From Ganoderma boninense (lineage: Eukaryota; Basidiomycota; Agaricomycetes; Polyporales; Polyporaceae), in NCBI GenBank assembly GCA_002900995.3, contig CM035307.1, positions 868,001-932,000 on the forward strand: 64,000 nucleotides of DNA, written 5' to 3'. A program made the position numbers and the translations under genes. Below are positions 11,859 through 21,385 of the stretch, piece after piece. The stretch's first letter is position 1, and every line of letters starts with the position of its first letter. The notes below the pieces were generated by a model. The model did no database searches and was not told the DNA's origin. It was given only the letters and a program-made list of their open reading frames with translations.

Positions 11859-14502
11859 ATGGAGCAAAGCCCCTACAAAACGGCCTACAACCACCCGGGT
11901 GGCAGTCAGGCATTCACGATGCCGGTGTGTGCTCATTTTGCTACCTTTATTGCGCATATACTCACCTAATATTACTACAGCCCCACAGAGGAACAAATCA
12001 TATAGATATATCATCAGAGACTGGATCTGAGGTACGTTTGTATGCACCAACGTCTTCACTTCCCCCCATCTCCCCGCTCTAGGACACCGAAAGCAATTAT
12101 ACCTTCTCGTTGAGCAATGCTGCCACTGCAAAAGATCTTGCTGCAGAGAATAAGCGTCTTAGGGCTATGCTGGGGACACCATGGCAGGGACGAATGTGAG
12201 TCCTTGAGTCCTTCCAACATGCATACTGCACTGTGTCCTTCTGATATTTTCCTTCGGTCGAGCAGACCGTCCCCAGGGTACCCTTATAATTTGTATTTAA
12301 CATGCGCTGCACAGCTAAACATTTTCTGCGTTACAGCATCTCATCCGCACCCCGTCAGAGCTCTGCTACAGTTTTACACTCCCAGCGTGTTCATCCTTCG
12401 GCTGCTCGCCTGCCGCCAGAGGCCATGCCAGCCCCCTTCGGTATGAGCTCACACGCAATGCATGACACTGTACTTACTACACATGTGGTATTTAGGCCCA
12501 GCTGCTCATTGGACCACTGCGTCGACTCCTGCCACTGACCGCACTGCTGCGTTTCCGGAGCGTGGTCCCGATGGCCACATTCTTGTCCTTCCACGACGCG
12601 AGATCGACTACCCGTATGCTGTGCGTATGGCCATCTACTATCCTTGTGTATGCTTACTGACCGATGCTAACGTGATCGCAGGCAAAGTTCTGGACTAAAC
12701 GCAAATTCGACTTATCTCAAAGAGAGGAGATCACGATTCCTGGCGCAGTGAAGGGCCGACAGGGCCCTGGCCGTCTTAAACAGAACAACGAGAATGTTGG
12801 AATGCCGTTTGTCATCGATGTCCATGGGAACACCATCGATGGCGATCGGGCTGAAGCCATTAGGGACTGTATGCGGACGTGGCTCCGAGGACGCCCAGAT
12901 CTTCCAGCAACCTGGAAGCACGGCGCCTCGGGGGAGCTGAGGAATTCACTTTACAGATATATGTATGAACGATTCGAGGAACTGCAGCTCTGTGACTTCG
13001 ACTGGAAGGTTGAGAAGATTGCAATTGATGTTTTCCCTCAAGTCACGGCGGCCATCCGGAAGCGGGCGCAAGCTGCAAAAGCGAGCAAGAAGAAGATAAA
13101 GAAAAGCAAGAAGCGTGCTCACGGTGCGTTCACATTGTTGAGTTGTAGCTTTGCTGACCTGTTACAGACTCCGATGGAGATGCTCCTGAGAGGGATGCTG
13201 CGGTCGACCTAGACCTCGCGCCGTATCAAATGCTGCCTGAATATGAGCGCCACTCCAGCACTTCTCCGTCTCACCACGCCTCTCAATCTCACGCTTCCCT
13301 CGCACCTGCAACAAAGCGGCGTCGTCCACTGGAAGAATCTGCGCGCGGCAATTCCCCACCTCTTGCTCATGTCGCCACACCACTCTCTGCTCATCGACAC
13401 CCTTCACCCAGCAATGACAGTCTGACCTACGACGATGGAGCGCGAGCCTCAACTGAACTGGCGCTGTTGGACTCCTCTACTCCATCCGGCCTCGATGTTC
13501 TCGCTACGGTGTGTATGCTCCTTCCTGCATCCCTCACAGACACTGAGGGAGGGTCACCTGAGACTGCGACAACGGCCACCTACGCACCCGGCATTGAAGA
13601 TGTCCCTCTATCTGCTCAAGTTGACGACATGGAGGGTGGCTGCATGCTCGCGGTGAGTCTCCTTCGCATTTTCTCTGCTACCAACACTGAGCAATATGCT
13701 TATGGACGTGTACTACGCAAGATCCCGGATCCCCTGTGAGTCCGTTCATGCCATGCCGTCCCACATGCTGATTGCTTCCATACCCACAGTGCCGGCATGT
13801 GGGACACAAGTGAGAGTGCATCGGAACGTGGTCGCTCCCAGTCTCCATCTCTGACTGCGCCTATCCCCACTCCGACCACACCTGTCGCTGCTCCGACCGC
13901 GCCTGTTGCTGCTCCCACCACGCCGGTCTTCGCTCCCGCCGCGCCTGTTCCCATTACGTGCGAGTCTACGTCCATTACACCCACACCCACTATGCCCGCA
14001 TCTGTCCCGCCGGTTACACGTGCATCCTCAACGCCTACCCTTGCCCCTGCTCCCACTGCCGTGCCAGTACCGAAGAAGTCAACAAACGCTCCTGCTCAAC
14101 CACGTACCTGGCCACCAACGCCATCCAAAAACCAGCCCAAGTACGTGATGCAGCTATATTTATTCCCACCACTGATGTTCTTGTCCAGAGACAAGTGCGC
14201 GAGGATCTGGAGATCCCGCAACCCAGCAGGCACCGAGGAAGAATTCAACAGCTTCTATAAAGCGACAATTCCTACGCAACACCTCCGGAAGGTGCGCACG
14301 CCCTTTCCCTCAATCCTTATATGACTTGGATTTTCTCTGACCCTTCCGCATGCTAGAAATATATTCAGTTTAATGGTGACTTGGACGGCGCACCCTCAAG
14401 GAACCGGAAGGCCAAAAACGCTGCCAAGAATGTGAGTCCGTTCTTTGGCCCATCGTTCCTAAGCCTCTCACAATATTTGCCTGCCCACAGGGTACCACCT
14501 AA
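11859..14502 (+). CDS. Lineage-specific hypothetical protein, probably transposon-associated
   Basis: A gene of about ten exons starting MEQSPYKTAYNHPGGSQAFT. Early exons encode a short leucine-zipper-like stretch (AATAKDLAAENKRLRAML). A conserved-looking globular part follows: DYPYA, then AKFWTKRKFDLSQREE, GNTIDGDRAEAIRDCMRTWL, YRYMYERFEELQLCDFDWKV and EKIAIDVFPQV, next to a lysine-rich nuclear-localisation-like segment (KASKKKIKKSKKRAH). The C-terminal half is Ser/Pro/Thr-rich with APTAPVAAPT-like repeats. It ends KYIQFNGDLDGAP to NAAKN and GTT, with a stop at 14500-14502. Proteins with this FW...FxELxxCDxxWKxE pattern occur in many copies in agaricomycete genomes, fitting a mobile-element passenger gene. 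Function is unknown. The exons join without frameshift. Confidence 0.55.
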
Positions 14503-15147
14503 GCCTGCGGCAGCGGCAGGTGCGTGGATGCGGGGCTGCACACAATACACAAGCTCACGGGTCTCGGGTTCGCTGTACAGGTTTCAGGTTCGCCAGCGAG
14601 GTCGTCCAGATGAGCGCGCGATGCGCCAGGTGGTTCGCGCGCATCGCGCACTGGGTGACGTAGGCCGTTGGGACTCTGGTGCGCGGTCGGGTGTGGGGCG
14701 AGAGGGTGGGCGGGATGGAGGAGTTATTGGGCGCTGTCTTGGTCGCTTTCTAGCCATTCGTATCTTTTTGTAACGCAGCGCTGCTCAAAATTGATCAATT
14801 TGCAACGTAAACTGCGGGAACATATACCAAAAGATGAAAGCCCCCATCTCGCTTTTGATTTCCATATGTATCCATTCCCATCTTTTTCCCCCGAGTCGCG
14901 GCGATATTTGGCCATGTATTCGACCGAAAAAGACAGCAATGGACAAAAAAGTTAGGTAAAGGAAGAGGTTCTGACTGGGCTTCAAGAAGCAATAAAGTCC
15001 AAGTGTCAAGTGTCTATTGACTTACTGGCACCGGCAGAGACCAAGTCGATCGCGCAAAGAACAGCATTGGCTAATTGCGGAGGCTCCGACCACTGATGCT
15101 GGTACAGGGAGCGCGTCACTGCGAGGTGTCTATAATCGCTCTTCATC
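14503..15147. other. Intergenic, no gene seen
   Basis: No coding region is supported. Composition changes from GC-rich (14500-14720) to AT-rich (14760-15000), which may mark an old insertion boundary. No terminal inverted repeat was recognised. Confidence 0.35.
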
Positions 15148-15687
15148 TTGAAAGTTAGCAAACGGCTGGGCTCCTCCCTCAAGGTGGGTGGCTATCACCG
15201 AATGGAGTGCCTTCCTGGCGGTCAACCTTTTCACGCGGATGAGCTCAAATCAATGGCTCAGCGGTTTTTGTTATGCAGGTCTTCGGGCTGGTGCTACGTT
15301 GGGTCAGTGTGTTTTACTGAACAACGTGGACTTCTCCCGTCTAACCATGCAGTGATGAAGCAGCGGTTGACATTGGTATGGATCCACATTACACAAGTCT
15401 GACCTCCCAAACTTCCAGCTGAACATACGATCTAGCATTGCCTGTGGGGTCGTAAGTGCACCTTGTATCGCTGTTCTTGCTCCATGTCATTGTCACTCAC
15501 GTACTCATGCTAATGTTATTTTCATTCACGGTTCGTCAGCCAATTCATCCTTGCCCTGATGCAGGCTCCGCTAATAGTCGTTGGAATTCTATTGCAGTCA
15601 ATGCCGATGAGCGTGCATTGGATAGCTATGGCGATTGGCGTGGCCTTGGCATGTGCGCTCGTGTACATGCTTTCGAGAAGCAGGTGA
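15148..15687 (+). pseudogene. Possible membrane-protein fragment
   Basis: Open segments separated by intron-like gaps read VGGYHRMECLPGGQPFHADE to AQRF, then NIRSSIACGV, then a strongly hydrophobic end, FILALMQAPLIVVGILLQSM to CALVYMLSRSR with a stop near 15687. The last exon-like segment follows a TCAG acceptor and would give two membrane helices. I could not find splice sites joining all segments in one frame, so this may be a decayed gene or contain an indel. No family is recognised. It sits in the repeat-rich block between the transposon genes and the TMEM135-like gene. Confidence 0.3.
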
Positions 15688-16677
15688 ACCGGCCGCAAAG
15701 CGTGCGTCCTCGTAGAATTTCTAATGTCCTTGTCGCGAACGTCGACGGTACTGAGCACAGCGCGTCATCGCGAGCATCATTGCCTGCACGATACCCCCCG
15801 TTTGTCATGACTATGTGCTGACATTTTTCATTCCATATACTAAAACCCCGGCCCTCCCTTCAGATGTCCTATTCACGTACATGCTAGCATGGCGATGCCA
15901 GCGAGCCTCACATTAATATTCTGAGATCGACCATCCCGTGCAGCAATATTCTTGGAATCCTGAGTTTCTTACACGTAAGCTGCTCTAGATCCACTACCGC
16001 GGAACACGAAGTCTTAAGGCAGCGGACAAAGTACCACCGGGGGTCAAACTAGGTCCAGGTTTGACTTGAAAGTAGGATTTGACGGATTGCATGGACAGAT
16101 TCTACCGGGTCCACGTGGAGGGATTAGACGTGTTCTTGTGTACTGCCAGTGCCATAGATGAGAACGGAATGGTCTTACGGGCCGTTGTTTGGTATCTCCC
16201 CGTTTAGACATACTTACAGTACAGACCCTTGTAAGTACTGCCTACCATCGAGATCCGGTTTACTCGACCTGTGATTCGAGCCTGTGGGTCTGTGGCTCCG
16301 TATAGACCAAATTTGGCGTGTAAGGTCCGGCGGCGTATTCTTACACCCCACCGCGTTGGGGAGGAAACGTTAAACAACGGCGGAGGTGATGGCTTGTGAT
16401 ATCGAGGTTGATGAGGTCAGACCGAGAACCGCGTCTCTCGCCGCTGCGCGCCACGACTCGCGCTCGGGACTCGGACGGTGGTCACGGTGACCATCCTACC
16501 ACCGTCTCGTCACCGGCGACCTCCAGCAGCTGGCCCACCCCACGGTCCCGTCTCCAACCCCAACGACTGCTCTCCTCCTTTACCACGCCTTTCCAGGCTG
16601 TCTGGGGCGCAGCACTCCACATCTGGGCCTTGGCTGACTCCCGGACCGTCAGGCTTCAACAAAACTGCTTGTCGAGG
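15688..16677. other. Intergenic and promoter of the TMEM135-like gene
   Basis: No gene is supported. The last 250 bases, before the ATG at 16678, become pyrimidine-rich as is usual in basidiomycete 5' regions. The rest shows no clear repeat or ORF. Confidence 0.4.
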
Positions 16678-19203
16678 ATGGCGTCGTCCATACACACCCC
16701 CGACACCCCGCCCAAGCTCGGCCGCGAGCCGTCGTACATCCACTTCACGCCGCGCCGCGCGATGGCGTCGTTCGAGAACCTTGTCGTCCTTGCCAACTAC
16801 GAGGAGCACCTGCGCGAGGCGCGTAGGGTCGTCTGGCGCGACCGCGGCGAGAAGCCCGTCGAGCTCCAGGACCTCGGCGAGTGCGTCGAGCACGCGTGTC
16901 GGGGGGGCATCCGTGCGTCGCTTTCCTCCTCGTTCTCCTCCGTCGCCGTGGCCCGTGGCCCGATCGTGGTTCGTGATGGGCATTGGGATCGGGTCTGGGG
17001 CGGGCGCATGTACCATGATGCAGTCGGTCTAACTCAAGGTGTGTGATTGGCTGGCAGGCGCGGGCTCGCTCGCGTTCGCGATCCGCTCGGGAGTGAGCTT
17101 TATCTTGCTGTTGACGAGGATACGGAGGATACCCAAGTGAGTGTCCAGCGCGCGTTTTGACTTTGACTGGGACGGTGGTGGAGAGGCTGCCGTCGATGTC
17201 GTCAATGTCATCCATTCATTAATGGCTGGCTGCTTTATCTCCCTCAAGACGCTTCCGACTGAGCCTGATCCGACATGCGCTCTTCGGCGAGGATTCGGTG
17301 CGGTTCGCTGCCACACTCGGTATGTGTGCCGAAACCATATCATTGACGTCCAACTTCGGTTCCTGACGCATATATGCTATGTGTTTTCAATCTACACAGG
17401 TTCCTTTGTCGCGCTGTACAAGTTCATCCTTAACGCCCTCCCCCTTGTCCTTCCCCAGCCGGAGCCGAAGGAGAGCACCTCGCAAATCGAACGCTCGCTG
17501 TTCCAGCAGTCCCTGAAGCGGAACGCTGATGATTCCGCAAATGAAGACGAGTTGGAGGAGGTCGAACTTGGGATCCCTGAACGTACACGGTTACCCCGCC
17601 AAGCGAGGCTGTCTGTCAATGCTCAGGCGCATCAGATTTGGATACGGAAACGGACGAGGTGGTGGTACTCTGCGTTCGCAGGATCCCTGGCTGGTGCACT
17701 AGCCATTCTGTTCGAGAAGCGGAGTAGACGGGTAGGCATTGCCCAGCAGATGTTTGTTCGGTATGTCCTTTGTGGTCGCTTTACAATTTGGATATTCCTT
17801 AGGACGTTATCTTTCCAGTGGACTCCAGGGTTCGTTTAACGCCATGTCGGATAAACATGGGTTCAAGATACCTCATGGAGATGTTTTAGTCTTCACGCTA
17901 TGGTCAGTTGTTTTGTAACGTTTGAGAGTGACGGTGCTGACGAGGACTTATAGCTGTGGACAGATCATGTATGCGTTTTTGATGCGTCCAGACACGTTAC
18001 CCCCGTCATATAATAGATGGTAGGTTTGACTCTCTATTTCAATCTGCCATTTATCCCGATCCCATTTCACAATAGGATTCAAGTAGCTTCTAAAGTACCA
18101 GAAGAGGCTGTACGCGTCAATAAGACCCTCGTCCGAGAGGGTTGGTTCGAACCCTCCGACCTAGAACGTGTATTAGACTACCAGGTGAGTCTCATCCTCT
18201 ACCACCGTCGGTGCGACCTTGCTCAATAACCCAAAACGATAGTGCATCACCACCGCGAACCACGCCATCCTTGCAGACCGCGTCGCCAAAGCGCGTCTGC
18301 CCGAAGGGCTCCGCTCGTACGGCAACCCCGTCGTGCCGTGCTCGGCGGTGCATCCGGACATCGACTCGTGCTTCGCAGGTCCAAGTCTTGCACTTCTGGG
18401 AGGTTTTCCGGTGGATGCTGCCCATCTACGGCGCGCTGCACTTCATTCCGATGATGCTCTTCCGCCGCGACAAGTTCATGCGCAGCCCCGCACATATGCT
18501 CCTCCGCGCGGCGTGGGGCACGGGCCGTAGCTCGGCGTTCCTCGGCGTGTTCGTCGTCATATACCAAGGTGCGTCTTTGGCCTCTCTCTTTCTGTTCTCG
18601 TTTCTCCTAGAGGGATGTCACGAGTGCTGACGGCGGTCGTGGCGCGTCTGCAGCGTTCTTCTGCGCGAAACACAACTTGTTCGAGAACCTCGTCCTCGCC
18701 AAGGCGCCCGGGGCACGCTCGTTCCTCGCGATCGTCGCGCGCCGCCTCCCGCCCGGGTGGGCGGAGATCCTCGTCTCGAAGCAGTCGTTCTTCCTGGGCG
18801 GGCTGCTCTCGGGCCTCTCGCTGTTCGTGGAGGAGAAGCGGAGGAGAGAGGAGCTGGCGATGTACGTGCTGCCGAAGGGCCTGGAGAGCGCGTGGGTCAT
18901 GGCGAGGGGGAAGGGGTGGGTGTTTGGGCTGGGGCAGTATGGGGAGGCGCTGCTGACGGCGATGGGCATGGGGATGGTCATGGTGCGTTTCTCTCTTGTG
19001 GCTGGCCTGGCTCTCTGTGTAGCTGACGACGACATGCTTTTCCAATTTGCAGAGCACATACCAGGTAAGCATAGATGCTCTCAGGCTGGGTGGCTGTTGG
19101 TTGGCGAGGAGTCACTGATCATCTTGAATCTCTGCAGAACGACCCGCAACACCTCTCGGGCCTCGTCCGGAGAATACTGTATCAGTTCGTCGGGCCCAAC
19201 TAG
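16678..19203 (+). CDS. TMEM135-like membrane protein (Tim17/22/23-related, peroxisome-linked)
   Basis: A fungal homologue of transmembrane protein 135, in about ten exons from MASSIHTPDTPPKLGREPSY to GLVRRILYQFVGPN. Recognisable blocks are GAGSLAFAIRSGVSFILLLTR, LIRHALFGEDSVRFAATLG, SFVALYKFILNALPL, WWYSAFAGSLAGALAILFEK, GQIMYAFLMRPDTLPPSYNRW, WMLPIYGALHFIPMMLFRR, and PGWAEILVSKQSFFLGGLLS near the C-terminus. The repeated Gly-rich helix pairs resemble the Tim17/22/23 fold. Animal TMEM135 acts in peroxisomes and mitochondria in lipid and cholesterol handling; the fungal role is inferred. One apparent frameshift occurs at about 18378 (GCAGGTCC), where VHPDIDSCFA changes frame to VQVLHFWEVFRW without an intron signal. 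Last small exons are STYQ (about 19053-19063) and 19139-19203. Confidence 0.8.
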
Positions 19204-19572
19204 ACGGGACGGCCGCGGCGCTGCGCGCCCGTGTACATATGTACATATGTGACATGGGACTCTACAGGAGTTGTATCAGCACCAGAGATTATCGTCCTGC
19301 AATACTTAGTGATGGAGACTGCGTTTTCGCATGCTCAGTATATGTGTCGTATGTTAGCTATCGAGATACCAACAATACTGCCGTAAACAACTTGAAGATC
19401 CCGAGGTGAAGACGAGGTGAAGACGGCCACTGACGATATGCTAGGCGCCCTGGCGACCTCGGTGACTTCATAGCGCTCAGCTGCGCTCAGTCCCGTGTGA
19501 TCGGGACTCGGGGGTTCTCAGGTTGAGGCATTCGGCCACTTGAGCTCGTCTTCTTACCCTCATTGCACGCTC
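19204..19572. other. 3' UTR and short intergenic region
   Basis: No coding region is supported. It contains a short direct duplication of GAGGTGAAGAC near 19403-19425 and otherwise unremarkable sequence. Confidence 0.4.
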
Positions 19573-20001
19573 ATGGCCGCCGCCCCACAACCGCTTGGAA
19601 AGCCACCGACGCCTCCTCCAGCGTATACGGAGTTCCCAGATCCCCATCAGCCGCATCCGTCAACGTCGACGCCCAGAGCCGCTGCCCCGCCGAATCCAAT
19701 GGCGGCGAGCCCGTTCCCGTTTGCAGCCCCCGCGCACGCAGGTTACGGCCCAATTTACGGCCCAACACCGATTGCCCAGCAGGCACAGCTGCTACCGTAC
19801 TACGACCCGCGGTCCTCCTACGCCGTCGCGGCGGCGAACTCACGGGCGAGGTGGCGGTTTGTCGAGGCGGCGGTGTGGGCGGTGGTGATCCTGAGCGTGG
19901 TGAGCTTCTTGACGGGCTGGGAGGTGCAGATGATGATGGCGAGGGGCGTCGGGGCTGGGCACCACCACCATCGAGGGTCTGGGGTGTACGCGAGCGAGTA
20001 G
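19573..20001 (+). CDS. Small proline-rich single-pass membrane protein
   Basis: A single-exon frame of 142 residues from the first ATG at 19573. The N-terminal 90 residues are rich in Pro, Ala and Tyr (KPPTPPPAYTEF, PIYGPTPIAQQAQLLPYYDP) and include a PPAY motif of the type bound by WW domains of Rsp5-like ubiquitin ligases. One membrane helix follows (WRFVEAAVWAVVILSVVSFL), then a short His/Gly-rich tail (GAGHHHHRGSGVYASE). The layout is that of a tail-anchored or type III adaptor with a long cytosolic N-terminus; the WW link is inference. No named family is recognised. It lies alone between the TMEM135-like and SCW1-like genes. Confidence 0.5.
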   Translation: MAAAPQPLGKPPTPPPAYTEFPDPHQPHPSTSTPRAAAPPNPMAASPFPFAAPAHAGYGPIYGPTPIAQQAQLLPYYDPRSSYAVAAANSRARWRFVEAAVWAVVILSVVSFLTGWEVQMMMARGVGAGHHHHRGSGVYASE

Positions 20002-21385
20002 TGCTTTGGGATGGCGGCATGCAGCGGTGCAGGTGAGTGTGGTTACCCAGTGGGGTTTGCCGGAGGGATTGAATATTGAATATTGGATCTCATTTCGCCC
20101 CCATCCTCACCCAGTTTTCGCGTCGTCCGCTGCGAATGGTGATACTTATAGGGCGGCTGACAGACAGTGCGGCTGCAGGGTGTCGTCTCGTGTGCGCGTT
20201 TCTCGCTTTCCCAGACTTTGCGCTATCGGACACTATCATAGACACCTCCCCACCGGGGCGAGTGGTACATATCTGTACGGTGCAGGTGGTGTGCCCGCCT
20301 GGACCTCGAGCGGACAAGGCTGGCAGGCGTGGTCCTGGTATTGCGGATAGGGTAGCATTGTGTGGGGTGGCGTGCCTGTGGTGTTTGTACTTTATCGGAG
20401 AACAAGGCGAGGTTTGCCGAGGAGGAAATAATAGTCGAAAGAGGAATGGGCTTGAGAGAAAGCAAACGGAGCGATTCGGCAGATTGGATCCAATAATGAA
20501 TGTCACGGTGAAGGGCCCGAACTTCGCGTGGCCGCCCCACGACAGCGTCCTCGGCCTCTGCCCCTCTCCTTCCTCTTCCTCCACCACCCTCTCCTCTGAG
20601 TCTGGGCCGCCATTATTATGCCTCGTCCCCTTCGCCTGCCTTGCTGTCTGCGCTCGCTCTCTCGCACGCTAGGCTGCAACGGCTGACAGGCGACCCTCCT
20701 TGTTTGCAATACACTCAGATCCATTGTCGTGCAGCAGCACAAAGGAAAAAAAAACTGGTGCATGTATGCGCGCCTTGCGGGCCAACAATGACGACGCCCA
20801 TGGCGGGCGGAGACTAGACGCCGGTGAGTGTGGGAGTCACGTGTGTTTGTTTGGAAAATTAAGGTTAGGTTTGTCGCAGTTTGTGCACGGAATGGCCCGT
20901 GCGTGGGAAAAGGGGCGCGGGCTGAATGGGGGCGTTGTGCAGTCCGGGGCGTCCGGCCGCCCGCCTTCTGACCCACTTCCTCGATCAGAGCCTCTGCTCG
21001 TCGCCAGCCACAGCGAGCGCACTCCTCCCCTCGCTGCTGCAACCACCTCCGCCTCCACCTCCTATCTATTGCATCCCTGCTGCCATCTCTTCGCTCCACC
21101 CACCATTGCTCAAACTCTCCCCGTGTCACTCGCTCCTTCAGCTTCTCTCGCACGCGTCGCGCATCCTCCACCCTCGCCCCTCCGACAAGCCTACTCTACC
21201 CAACCCCACCTGCTATAGTCTTCGCCTGTCTGTATTTATAAAGACGGCGTCACGCGTTCTGCCTCATCATCAGCTCTCATCGTCGCCGGCCTGGCTGTTC
21301 ATGTTCTGAACCTCTCTCGCGCTCTTCGTCGTCAAGTCCTCTTGCCTCTGTTTCCCCTCCCTGCTCGTACACTATTGTTGTCCCT
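20002..21385. promoter_or_regulatory. Long upstream region of the SCW1/WHI3-like gene
   Basis: A 1.38-kb stretch without a supported gene. The 3' half (20980-21370) is strongly CT-rich, typical of basidiomycete promoters and long 5' UTRs, and leads into the ATG at 21386. Length and composition fit a regulated mRNA leader. Open frames here on the minus strand look like shadows of the pyrimidine-rich sequence. Confidence 0.45.

Noticed and set aside
15688..16677. Possible solo LTR
   Set aside because: No TG...CA bounded direct repeat or target duplication could be identified by eye.
18130..18165. GGTTCGAACCC resembling a tRNA B box
   Set aside because: It lies inside a TMEM135-like exon (REGWFEPSDLE), and no A box or acceptor stem fits around it.
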